Notes under the pieces: generated by a model
Told to the model about the DNA's origin: nothing
The model's input: the letters and a program-made list of their open reading frames with translations, nothing else
The model's database searches: none
Source: Podarcis raffonei
Lineage: Eukaryota > Chordata > Lepidosauria > Squamata > Lacertidae
Direction of reading: 5' to 3'
DNA length: 64,000 bases
NCBI RefSeq assembly: GCF_027172205.1
Contig: NC_070606.1
Span: 101,594,534 to 101,658,533 of the forward strand
Shown here: piece after piece, positions 20,560 through 29,979 of the stretch
Layout of the letters: the number at the start of each line of letters is the position of its first letter
How positions within the stretch are numbered: the stretch's first letter is position 1
Made by a program: the position numbers and the translations under genes

Positions 20560-21245
20560 ATGGTGATGAATTGTTGCACCTATATATCCTGCCTTTTCTT
20601 CAAGGAGTTCATATATGGCATATGGGTCTCCTCCTCCCCGTTCTGTCCACACAGCAACCCTTGGCTGAGAGGCCTGTTGTTTTTGTCCATGTATAGTTCA
20701 AGCCATGGTTTTCCCAGTAGTGATGTGTGGAAGTGAGAGCTGGACCATCAAGAAGGCTGATTGCCGAAGAATGGATGCTTTTGAATTCTGGTGCTGGAGG
20801 AGACTCTTGAGAGTCCCATGGACTGCAAGGAGATCAAACCTCTCCATTCTGAAGGAAATCAGCCCTGAGTGCTCACTGGAAGGACAGATCCTGAAGCTGA
20901 GGCTCCAAGACTTTGGCCACCTCATGAGAAGAGAAGACTCCCTGGAAAAGACCCTGATGTTGGGAAAGATGGAGGGCCCAAGGAGAAGGGGACAACAGAG
21001 GACGAGATGGTTGGACAGTGTTCTCTAAGCTACCAGCATGAGTTTGACCAAACTGCGGGAGGCAGTGGAAGACAGGAGTGCCTGGCGTGCTCTGGTCCAG
21101 GGGGTCACAAAGAGTCGGACACGACTAAACGACTAAACAACAACAGGCTGAGAGGCAGCGACTGGTCCACTTCATTGCTGAGTGGGGATTCAAACCCTGG
21201 TCTCTCCCAAGTCGTAGTCCTGCACTCTAACCGTGACGCCACATG
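20560..21245 (-). mobile_element. MIR/CORE-like SINE split by BovB
   Basis: The left piece (20560-20673) and right piece (21146-21245) together give the order of the copy at 48347. The right piece has GTGGGGATTCAAACCCTGGT and CACTCTAACCGTGACGCCAC, the tRNA-like head on the minus strand. The BovB insertion lies between them. Confidence 0.6.
20674..21145 (+). mobile_element. BovB LINE 3' end, copy 2
   Basis: Translation of 20705-21028 reads VFPVVMCGSESWTIKKADCR, ELWCWRRLLR-like FEFWCWRRLLRVPWTARRSN, then FGHLMRREDSLEKTLMLGKM and RRGQQRTRWLDSVL. It ends in GGACACGACTAAACGACTAA and AACAACAA. GGCTGAGAGGC occurs at 20663-20673 and 21146-21156, an 11-bp target duplication. It is strongly 5' truncated, but its remaining frame is nearly clean, so it is fairly young. 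Confidence 0.9.
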
Positions 21246-21459
21246 GCAGCAACAAGGGTCAGCCTGGGAATAAGTTTGCAAAAAGAGGAAAGCAAAGCTC
21301 TTTGCCCCCCACTTCCACATCATGCAAGGCCCTTGCCAGGCCCCTCCCCAGGAGGGGATTCCCTGCAAATACTCAAAATCCAGGAAGTGGGGAGGGGTCT
21401 TCATGTTTTCCCAGTGATAACATATGGGTATTTTAAAGGGATAACCTTTAAAACCCTCA

Positions 21460-21592
21460 GGAGGTTGTGGCCTCTCCTTCCTTGGAGGTTTTTAAGCAGA
21501 GGTTGGGTGGCCATCTGTCATGGATGCTTGAGCTGAGATTCCTGCATTGCCGGGGGTTGGACTGGATGACCCCTGGGGTCCCTGACAATCAG
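21460..21592 (+). mobile_element. CR1 3' fragment
   Basis: CTTGGAGGTTTTTAAGCAGA, GGGTTGGACTGGATGACCC. A second scrap with ATTCTGTGATTCTATGATC is at about 21871. Confidence 0.75.
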
Positions 21593-21934
21593 GCACACCG
21601 AGCTGGGCCCCACATGGGCAAGGGCTGTCTTATCTGCATGATGTCACGCCCCTGGTGCCCCCTCCCCATCGGGCCACGCCTGTCCGGGCCCCCTGGTGAT
21701 TGCTGCGAGGGGGGGCAAAGAGAGCAGAAATCACCCTCCAAGCCGCCCTACTGGCCCTCGCCCAGGGGTGGCGGGGAATGGCAGCCCCCTCAATATTGGG
21801 TGGGGACTCTTTCCCCTGCCTCAAAATATTGAGGAGGCTGAATCCCCTTGCGCCCCATATAACCTGTCTACAATTCTGTGATTCTATGATCAGGCCATTT
21901 TTGTTACCCCTTTGTGGGTGGGGAAGGTCTCTGC

Positions 21935-22165
21935 CAGGGGTCAGCAAACTTTTTCAGCCGTGGGCCGGTCCACTGTCCCTCAGACCTTGTGGGGGGCCGG
22001 ACTAGATTTTGAAGAAAGTATATGAACGAATTCCTGTGCCCCACAAATAACCCAGAGATGCATTTTAAATAAAAGCACACATTCTACTCCTGTAAAAACA
22101 CGCTGATTCCCAGACCGTCCATGGGCCAGATTGAGAAGGCAATTGGGCCGGATCCAGCCCCTGGG
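21935..22165 (+). mobile_element. hAT MITE
   Basis: It begins CAGGGGTCAGCAAACTTTTT, the classic hAT terminal repeat, followed by GGGCCGGTCCACTGTCCCTC, AAATAACCCAGAGATGCATT, and a right half with GGGCCGGATCCAGCCCCTGG. The right terminal repeat is degraded, so the end is approximate. It is nonautonomous. Confidence 0.7.
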
Positions 22166-22486
22166 GAGCATCCCATTCAATAACCAGCTGGGGAAAAGAC
22201 TGGGAGAGCCATTGAACGAAGCCAAAAGGAGCAGCCCCCCCCCCCGCCAGGTTCCCACTTTGGCTGCCTGTCTGTGTGCGAGTTGCGTCTCAGGAGGTGT
22301 GGGGAAGGGAACGCTCTGGCTCTGGGAGCTCTGCAAACATGTCTCTTCTTTCCTGGACTTTATTTTTCTCACGGTCTATGAAAAGGCGAGATCAGGTGAT
22401 ATGTGTGGGACTGGCCCCAGCCAGGTGCAGATCAGGTGGGGAAGGAGGAGGAGGAGGAGGAAGCGGGTGGTGGACTTGTGCAGCAA

Positions 22487-22488
<2 letters not shown>

Positions 22489-22567
<79 letters not shown>
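22489..22567. repeat. (GA)n microsatellite, long
   Basis: About 39 uninterrupted GA units, the longest in the window. Confidence 0.95.
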
Positions 22568-22570
<3 letters not shown>

Positions 22571-23184
22571 TTGATGAGAGCAGCCCAGTCCTTGGCAGGC
22601 GAGTGAGTCAGCCTAAAGCCGGCAGAGCAGACTGTGGGAATCCAAGTGTGAGAAAGTCAGTCAAGCGAGGGGGGGGGGGGGGAAGAGAGAAGGGAAAGAA
22701 GGAGGGGTGAGACACCTCCTAGGCCTCCGGCAAAATACTCCACTGCCCCCACTGCCTCCCTCCGCAAGATGCCAGGGCTGGAGCCAGGTAGCAGGCGAAG
22801 CAGAGAGAGCCTGGCAAGGCCCAGCCAGGAGCCTTTTCCTCCTCCAACGACTGAGGCAGGCTTGGCCCCTGCAGCTTTGAAGGGCCACCCTGGCAGCTGT
22901 AAAGCAGAGGAGCAGCGAGGAGCCGCCCCGATGGCGAGGGGGGAACACTTGCCCCACCCCCAGCCCCTAACAGCCCAGGGAGGTGATCCAGAGCGCCGCA
23001 GGCAGGCTCTGGGTGGCAGCTGGCCAGAGAGGACATGCCGTGCCTGTTCCCAAGGATGAGGCACAGAGGAGCCTGCCAAATCCTGGGCCAGTCCATCTCC
23101 CTCAGTGCAGCCAACACTGGCTGGCGGCAGCGGCACTCCAGCTTCCAGCCCTGCCTGGAGTCGCTGCCAGGGAATAGCTGCCAG
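22568..23184. other. No identifiable feature
   Basis: GC-rich DNA with a G run (22670-22682). Overlapping open frames on both strands show no conserved motif or splice pattern. Confidence 0.5.
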
Positions 23185-23262
23185 GATTCCTGCATTGCGG
23201 GGGGTTGGGCTAGATGACCGCTTGGAGTCCCTTCCTCCTCTCTGATTATATGATTGAACCTG
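23185..23262 (+). mobile_element. CR1 3' fragment
   Basis: TTCCTGCATTGCGGGGGGTT, GGGCTAGATGACCGC, CTGATTATATGATTG. Confidence 0.7.
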
Positions 23263-24570
23263 CAGCCGTCGGCTCCTGAATTAGGGCCCTTTCCCAAACA
23301 GCTTCTGGGCAGAGAGTTCAAAGGCCTGGTCCCTAAACATCAGGGGAAGCCCTTCCCAGGTATGAACCCCGGGCCTTGTTCAGCAGCTGCTCAAACCTTT
23401 AGAATATCCGGACCCTTCCGTTGAATTTGAGGGTTGTGGTGGCGTTTTAACGATATTGCTAAACCCCTCAAGATCCTGCAGCTTTTCTCCTTGACTGCGT
23501 GGGTGCCAGCCCCCCACCCCCGGAGTTGGCTTCTGTGTCAGGGAATGAATATGAAAGAAAGCAATTTATGTCTCTGAATGGAGCCATCATTACTGAGCAG
23601 TGAGAGTGGCCTCTTGCAGCCAAAGATGCCTAGCTTAAAAGCAAACGACCCTCTGTGTGTGTGTGTGTGTGTGAAAAAAGGCTGCAGAGATGCTCCTTGC
23701 ATCAATGCTGCTGTGCTGTGCAGTAATGAGGCAACCCAGGGGCTGCCACTGTCTCTCCCCCCCCCCCAAATTCTCATGACTGTCAAGCCAATTTCATGGG
23801 AAGGAAGTGAAAGGATTACCTCCCCCCCTCCCAACTTGTAGGTGAGATTCCAAAGCTCCCTTCGGCTTCTACCATCAGGCGACCAATCCTGTCCAGGAAG
23901 ACCGCCCCCCCCCCAAATGTGGGAGGAGGAAGCAGGGAATCAGTCTCCGGAGACACCCCACCCCCACCCCAATTTCAGGGTGCCTGGGAAACCCTTCCAG
24001 AAATGGAGCCAAATTATTGTTATCATGATTATATAATCAGAGTATTTGTGCCCGCTTTCCCCCCTGACAACGACTCAAGGTGGCTTACGGATAAAAATAA
24101 GAACAAGGAAAAACACAAGGGCAAAAGCACCACCAGAGAAAGGGCACAGCACCCTCAAGAGTGCCCTGGGGATGCCAACGCTGCCCCCTTTGCCCAGCCC
24201 TTCATTGTGGCTCTTATTTTAGCTGTCTTGGAGCAAAGGAATTGCATGTCATCTCTGGCCAGCCCTTAAGTTCTAAATTCCCCCAAATCCTGGGAGATGC
24301 AGGGGTGTGTGTTTCTGTGTGTGTGTGCCTGCCTTGTGGGTCTTTCATCCCCTGCAAGAGAAAGCCCTTCTCTTCAAGCCAAAGGGCAACCCTTTTGCTG
24401 GGGGCTCCTGCTGGAGCTCTGAAACCTGCTCTCCAAATAAATCCCCCCTCTCAAAGCCTCCCTCTTGGGCAGCCACAGACAGACCCCCGTGAAGAGGAGC
24501 CTGCTGCCACGGCTGCCCCCAGCCCAACCTCTTCCCCAACCCCAGAGGCTGAGCTTTCATTTTAAAAAAG
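23263..24570. other. No gene; short repeats
   Basis: Contains (GT)n at about 23656-23673, G/C runs, a short SINE-like scrap at 24010-24110 (ACGACTCAAGGTGGCTTACG) and a GT-rich patch at 24304-24330. Nothing else is recognised. Confidence 0.5.
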
Positions 24571-24574
24571 GCCT

Positions 24575-24866
24575 CTAGTCCTCCCAGAGAACTTTGGAAC
24601 TCCCTGCCTAGTGAAGCTAGATGGGCTGCCTCCTTGCTGGCAGGTGGGAACTGACTGCGTTTTGAGGAAAGAGCTGGCGCTGTGGTATTTGTATTGTTGC
24701 GATTATCTGTCTTCCTAATAGATCCTTTTAATACATTGCTTTAATTCTATTTGTGTTTAATAACTTTCTAATGATTATTTCCCCATGATTTTAAATTTTC
24801 TGTTTGATGTGTAAAGCGGCTCTGAGTTCCAGTCTGGGGGAAAGGCAGGCTATAACAACAACAAAA
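24575..24866 (+). mobile_element. L2-like LINE 3' end
   Basis: CTTTGGAACTCCCTGCC, then a long T-rich part and GTAAAGCGGCTCTGAGTTCC, GGGGGAAAGGCAGGCTATAA, AACAACAACAAAAC tail. This order is typical of an L2 end. Confidence 0.6.
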
Positions 24867-25034
24867 CAACATGAAGCAAAACCTGCAGGCAGCCTCTAGG
24901 TGGTTTCTGTGAGAAGGAGCCTATCAAGCACTTCCCAGCCGATGAGTGAAGGGAGGGCTGTGATTGTTGGCTGAGCTGCTTGGACACCAGACTGGAGGAC
25001 TCTGATGGCAGTGCCGCAAAACATGCCCCAAAAT

Positions 25035-25616
25035 ACTGGGAGGTGGCCTAGTTATCTCCCGCTTGGACTACTGCAATGCGCTCAACGTGGGGCTACCTTT
25101 GAAGGTGACCCGGAAACTGCAATTAATCCAGAATGCGGCAGCTAGACTGGGGACTGGGAGCGGCCGCCAGGACCACATAACACCGGTCCTGAAAGACCTA
25201 CATTGGCTCCCAGTACGTTTCCGAGCACAATTCAAAGTGTTGGTGCTGACCTTGAAAGCCCTAAATGGCCTCGGTCCAGTATATCTGAAGGAGCGTCTCC
25301 TCCCCCATCCTTCTGCCCGGACACTGAGATCCAGCACTGAAGACCTTCTGGAGGTTTCCTCAGTGCGAGAAGTGAGGTTACAGGGAACCAGACAGAGGGC
25401 CTTCTTGGTAGTGGCACCCTCCCTTCAGATGTGAAGGAAATAATCAGCTATCCTATCTTTAAAAGACATCTGAAGGCAGCCCTGTTCAGGGAAGTTTTTA
25501 ATATTTAATGCTGTATTGTTTTTAACACTCGATTGGGAGCCGCCCAGAGTGTCTGGGGAAACTCAGCCAGATGGGCAGGGTATAAATAATAAATTATTAT
25601 TATTATTATATTATTA
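25035..25616 (+). mobile_element. L2 LINE ORF2 3' end
   Basis: Translation from 25063 reads MDYCNALNVGLPLK, LQLIQNAAARLGTG, HITPVLKDLHWLPVRFRAQF and KVLVLTLKALNGLGPVYLKE, the C-terminal part of L2 reverse transcriptase. It ends with GCCGCCCAGAGTGTCTGGGG and (ATT)n. The frame breaks before the end, so it is dead. Confidence 0.85.
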
Positions 25617-25905
25617 TGATGAGCTCAAAAGAATTCTTCAGATCACATTTCCAAAAAAACCTGAAGCCTTTCTATTAGTGATCATTGGTGATGAGATCCC
25701 TATGAAGGTACACAACTTACTTCTTTATGCAACAGCGGCAGCCAGAATAGCATAAATTGGAAAGAAAGAGAAACCTCAACCAAAGAGAAACAAGGGCTGC
25801 ACAAATTGTCAGAATTCACAGAACTTGCAAATATGACAGCCAAAGTAAGGAATCAGAATGGGGTAAAAGGCAAAGGGCGAATAGGATAGTTTTGGGGAAG
25901 ATTTT
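25617..25905 (+). mobile_element. L1 LINE ORF2 fragment
   Basis: Reads LKRILQITFPKKPEAFLL, then VHNLLLYATAAARIA and, after a stop, NWKEREPQPKRNKG-like sequence, resembling the L1 ORF2 C-terminal region. It is directly attached to the L2 tail, so two elements are joined here. A-rich DNA to about 26130 may be the rest of it. Confidence 0.55.
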
Positions 25906-26129
25906 AAAAAATATTACACTAAAATCGATTTACAAGCAGGGGTATTCCTATGAACAGCAGTTAAATACAGGAAATATTATTTATTAGCCCAGGGTGGGCT
26001 AATAAACTGATATGCAGCAATGCTGAGAATGCCATGGAAGGTCAGGTTGGGAAGTCTGCACAGAAATCATGCATGATGGTAAAGTACAATGTGTCAATCG
26101 AAAAATGGAAACTGCATGAACAATTTTTT

Positions 26130-26765
26130 AAAAGGGCTCTCTGGGGTCCTGAAGAGCTGCTGTTTCCCCTCTCCCTTTTAATGTACTTTCCCCGTGACTG
26201 TTTCATTTTCTAGGCAGAAATTCCACAGGTTAAACCTTTTCTCCCTATGGCAATGCCATTTTGGGGGAAGTTTCGCCCTGGTGGTTCTCTCCCTCCTTCT
26301 GTCTTGTGCCACCCCTCCCCCACCCCACCCGTGGCAACCATTTTTTGACTGTCCCCCCCCCCCAGTCTCTCACAATTCAAAGTGCCCCCCCTTCGGAAAA
26401 GGGTGGGGGCCCCTGCTGCAACCTCTTTTGATATTGAACTTTAAATGGCTGTAAACTTCCCTGGCAGGTAAGAAATCAACAGCAGCAAGAAGAATTCAGG
26501 ACTTTTGGCTCTTGTTTTCCAAAACTTGCAAATCGAATGAAAGGTTGAAGAGCTGGTGAAGTTCATACATAGGGAGAAAAAAGCCATTAGCCAAGAAGAA
26601 AAGGAGCTCCTCCCTGCATGGAAATGGAGAAAGTTTGTCGCGGTTACAGTCTTCTTCCAAATTTTTCAGTACACAGATCCGCTCACTCTTCTACATACTG
26701 ATGCCCTGCTTTGCACTGCAAGCCTCTTACACTGCCAAGGTAACTTTGAGGCAATACTTAATACA
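26130..26765. other. No identifiable feature
   Basis: C-rich and mixed DNA with no gene or repeat that I can name. Confidence 0.5.
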
Positions 26766-26898
26766 GTTACAGAAAGGTAGCCGTGTTGGTCTGCCATAGT
26801 CAAAACAAAAAAATGTTTTCCTTCCAGTAGCACCTTAAAGACCAACTAAGTTAGTTCTTGGTATGAGCTTTCGTGCGCATGCACACTTCTTCAGATAC
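26766..26898 (+). repeat. Dispersed repeat, class unknown
   Basis: AGGTAGCCGTGTTGGTCTGC, then CAGTAGCACCTTAAAGACCA and CACTTCTTCAGATACAC. This order is familiar from a repeat common in reptile genomes, but I cannot assign a class. Confidence 0.5.
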
Positions 26899-26966
26899 AC
26901 TTAATAGTTATACTTAATAGTACTTAATAGTACTTAATAGCACTTAATAGTAATAGTTAATAGTTA
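26897..26966. repeat. Short decamer tandem repeat (ACTTAATAGT)n
   Basis: About five imperfect copies of a 10-bp unit that starts from the last bases of the preceding repeat, as if it expanded from that end. Confidence 0.75.
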
Positions 26967-28337
26967 CTGAGGTCCCGTCTAAGTGCGCAGATTCCCTGAC
27001 ACGTTTTCACAGAGGCGGCTTGTTAACAGTGGCAAGAATTAAAAATAAAAATCATCGTATATCCATTTCTAAGCAAGATACATTTCCACCCCCGGAGGAT
27101 GGAGAGTGACCTCGAGGAGAACCGCTGGGCTCTGCCCCCGGGTCCGCCCTCGCCTCCCCGCACCCGCAGCTCCTCTGGGTCGCCAGGAGGGTCCCTGGGA
27201 GGCGTCGTCCCCCCAAAAAGAGAGTTGCAGCCACCCGCAAAAGAAGGAAACCCTCGCTCCCCAGACTTGGCCTCCAGAGCCCCGTCCCCATCTGCAGGCT
27301 GCTCTGTACAGCCGCCCAGTTCAGTTCCCTCTAACATTAAAGCCAAGACAATAATGCCCCCCCCTAATTTGGGGTTTTTTTTGGAGGGGCGAGGAACTTG
27401 GAAGCAATTAAGTTCGCCCCTCCCCTGAAAAGGGGTCCGCGAATCTCCAGATTCCCCCCCACACAACCCCGCAAGGTGCAGGGGGCGCTGAGCCAGGCAG
27501 GCACCTCGAACATTTTGGGAGAGGGGAACACCCAGATGTGCCCCCTTCCCCGTTTGCCGAACCAGAACGAGCGTCCTCGCCTCGGCCAGGGGCCGGGCAG
27601 CATTCTTCAGGGGTGGGGATGCGGAGGAGTCCCCCCCCCCGCCTGCTCTGAGGCCGCATTCCTGCCCCCGCTCCCCTTAGGCTGGGTTTTCCCAGGCTCT
27701 GGGGCGTCGGCGGCAGCTGCTGCTGCGGGCCGCGCGCCCGGCTTCCCTCCCCGACGGCTCCGTCCAAGCCGCGCGCCAAGGAGCGCACAAGTCCCCGGGG
27801 GGGGCAGGAGGGGGAGAGGGCGGCGGCCGCAATAAAACCTCCTGGCACGTGCTGGGCTCGGAGCTGCCGCTGGCGAAGGCCCCGCTGCCCTTTACTCGCG
27901 AGGAGCGGCCGTCCTGCTCAGTCGACCCCGCTCCCTACACTTCTCTCCTCGCCGTCGGGATCCCGGCCCCGAAGAGGCGGCTGCGCTCCGGCTCGACAGC
28001 ATCTTCGAGAGGTGCAGGGACGGACAGGTGCGCCTCATCCTCAAGCCCCCAACCCCGCATCTTGCATTGGGGACAAGGTCGAGGAAATCCTCGCCCCGTC
28101 TTCGCGTGAGCAGGACACCAGCTAAGGGGGTCCCCACCCGCCAGCGACCCTTTCCGACCCCGTCGGTGGGCGGCCGGGGATCCTTAGCGGATCCCCATTT
28201 AACTGCTGCACAGGGTGCTCTCGGGGGGGAAAGCTCGGAGAGCGAGCCCCCGAGGCCTGGCTGCGAGGCGGAGCCCCGAACCCGTCGGGTGTCCGTGCGC
28301 GCGGCGCGGCAAGGGTTAAAGCCAAGCGAGCGGCTGG

Positions 28338-28347
28338 TGATTGACAG
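28338..28347 (+). promoter_or_regulatory. HES1: PBX/MEIS-type decamer
   Basis: TGATTGACAG matches exactly the composite half-site consensus bound by PBX with MEIS or PREP. It lies about 200 bp upstream of the TATA box. Function is inferred from the motif and location. Confidence 0.5.
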
Positions 28348-28395
28348 GGCGGCCCCTGGTGCCCGGGGTGGCGGGGAGGGGGGGGTGTCCGGGCG

Positions 28396-28483
28396 CGCGC
28401 CATTGGCCGCCGGGCGTTGCGCCGGGCGGCCAATGGGTGCGCGCCGTCCACGAGCGGGGCCGCGTGCCTCCGGCTCCCATTGG
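28396..28483. promoter_or_regulatory. HES1: CCAAT-box cluster with inverted repeat
   Basis: ATTGG at 28402-28406 and CCAAT at 28430-28434 sit in an imperfect palindrome (CATTGGCCGCC against GGCGGCCAATG). A third, ATTGG, lies at 28479-28483. Paired CCAAT boxes are NF-Y sites and a known part of the mammalian HES1 promoter as I recall it. Confidence 0.65.
28449..28454 (+). promoter_or_regulatory. HES1: N-box CACGAG, distal
   Basis: CACGAG fits CACNAG, bound by HES1 itself. Together with the site at 28523 it suggests negative feedback. Confidence 0.5.
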
Positions 28484-28493
28484 CTGAAAGTCA

Positions 28494-28528
28494 CTGTGGG
28501 AAAGAAAGTTTGGGAAGTTTCACACGAG
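28494..28528. promoter_or_regulatory. HES1: Paired RBPJ/Su(H) sites with overlapping N-box
   Basis: GTGGGAA at 28496-28502 and, inverted, TTTCACAC at 28518-28525 (GTGTGAAA on the minus strand) face each other with 15 bp between. This is the head-to-head sequence-paired site that dimerises Notch transcription complexes. An N-box CACGAG at 28523-28528 overlaps the second site. As far as I recall, the whole block is almost identical to the mouse Hes1 promoter, which supports the HES1 identification over HES4. Confidence 0.9.
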
Positions 28529-28549
28529 CCGTTCGCGTGCAGCGCAGCC

Positions 28550-28557
28550 TATAAATA
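28550..28557 (+). promoter_or_regulatory. HES1: TATA box
   Basis: TATAAATA lies 25 bp downstream of the RBPJ pair. Transcription is expected to start at about 28580, giving a 5' leader of about 320 nt. Confidence 0.85.
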
Positions 28558-28899
28558 GGCGCCGCCGGGCGGGGAGGCGGCCGGGATTGCGCCGCGCAGG
28601 GAGGCAGCAGCAGCAGCAGCAGACGACGGAGAGCGCGCGCCAGGCAGCCGCCGCCTGTGACCCGCCCCGTCCCTCCGGGCTGCTCCACCGCGCGCGCCCG
28701 CCCGTCCGCCTGCCTGGCCGTGCGCGTCCCGGTTGCCAGGGCGGCTTGGGAAGCAGACGCCGCAGCTCCGGCTCCTTTGGACTCGCCACCGCCCGGAGAG
28801 CCGCTCGCCTGGCACCCTCGACGGCGCCTTCTTCCCACGACTCGAGGGGTTCGCGGCGGCGTTGGCGGCTTTCCCCGCCGGGCTTCTCTGGGGGCCAGG

Positions 28900-29904
28900 A
28901 TGCCCGCCGACCTGATGGAGAAGAGTTCCTCGTCGCCCGTGGCCGCCACCCCGGCCAGCATCCACGCCACGCCCGACAAGCCCCGCACGGCCTCGGACCA
29001 CCGGAAGGTAACAGCCGGCGGGGCGTCGGGGGGCCGCTCTTCTCCGCTCCCCTCCCCGTCCCCCCCCTTCCTTCCTGCGGGTCTGACGGGCGCTTGTCTC
29101 TTGCAGTCGTCCAAGCCCATCATGGAGAAGCGGCGGCGCGCGCGGATCAACGAGAGCCTCGGGCAGCTCAAGACACTCATCTTGGACGCGCTCAAGAAGG
29201 ACGTAAGTGGCCGGAGAAAGGAACCTCCCGGGCGGCGGGGGGGGGGCATCGGCCTTCGCGGGAAAGGGGCCCCCATCTCCGGCTCCCGAAGGCCGGGCGA
29301 CCCCCAGGCAGGCTGTGCATTCGAGGAGGCAGAACGCCGCCCTGCCCGGGAAGGCTGCGGGACGTCACTCTCACATCCACCCTGTGGGGTGTGCCCTCGC
29401 CCCACATCAAAAAGCCAGGAACCCCATGGCCTTCCAGGGTCCAAAGTCTTCCCATGTGGTTATTATTATTATTATTAAAATATCAAATAATTAAATGTTC
29501 TTTGTAAATTTATTAAGTACTATATCTTAACACCCCGACGATAAATCCCACCCTCACAATTAGTGGGGATATTGCCTGGGGGCGACCTGCCAGCCCCCTT
29601 TTTCTGGGAAAATGCCGACCAGCGCCTGCTGCCCTTCTGGGACCTGGGGGTGAGGGTCTTCCTTCGCTTTCCAGCCGAGATTCATCCCTCCTTTGAGATC
29701 CTCCTGTGCCCAGACTCTCTCCCTCGCCCGCCCCCCCCCCAGCGTGTCGCCCCCTGGTGCTCACTCTCCCCCCCCCCTTGCCTTGCAGAGCTCCCGGCAC
29801 TCCAAGCTGGAGAAAGCGGACATATTAGAAATGACAGTCAAGCATTTGAGAAACCTGCAGCGAGCGCAGATGACGGGTGAGTGGCTGGCCGGGCTGGGCG
29901 CGCG

Positions 29905-29979
<75 letters not shown>

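Larger units (their letters stand above)
27090..29300. promoter_or_regulatory. HES1: CpG island over HES1 5' end
   Basis: GC and CpG density rises sharply from about 27090 and stays high through exons 1 and 2. An E-box CACGTG lies at 27846-27851. Open frames on both strands in this interval are by-products of the GC content. CpG islands at developmental regulators are normally unmethylated and often Polycomb-bound. Confidence 0.8.

Noticed and set aside
22489-22567. Coding RE-rich or LS-rich proteins over GA tracts
   Set aside because: Artefacts of translating (GA)n microsatellites; the same occurs at 16345, 29907 and 56512.
26897-26966. CRISPR array or satellite
   Set aside because: Only five imperfect 10-bp units without spacers in a vertebrate genome.
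28028-28558. Open frames through the HES1 promoter (both strands)
   Set aside because: GC-rich promoter DNA has few stops. They overlap the TATA box and RBPJ sites and have no protein match that I recognise.
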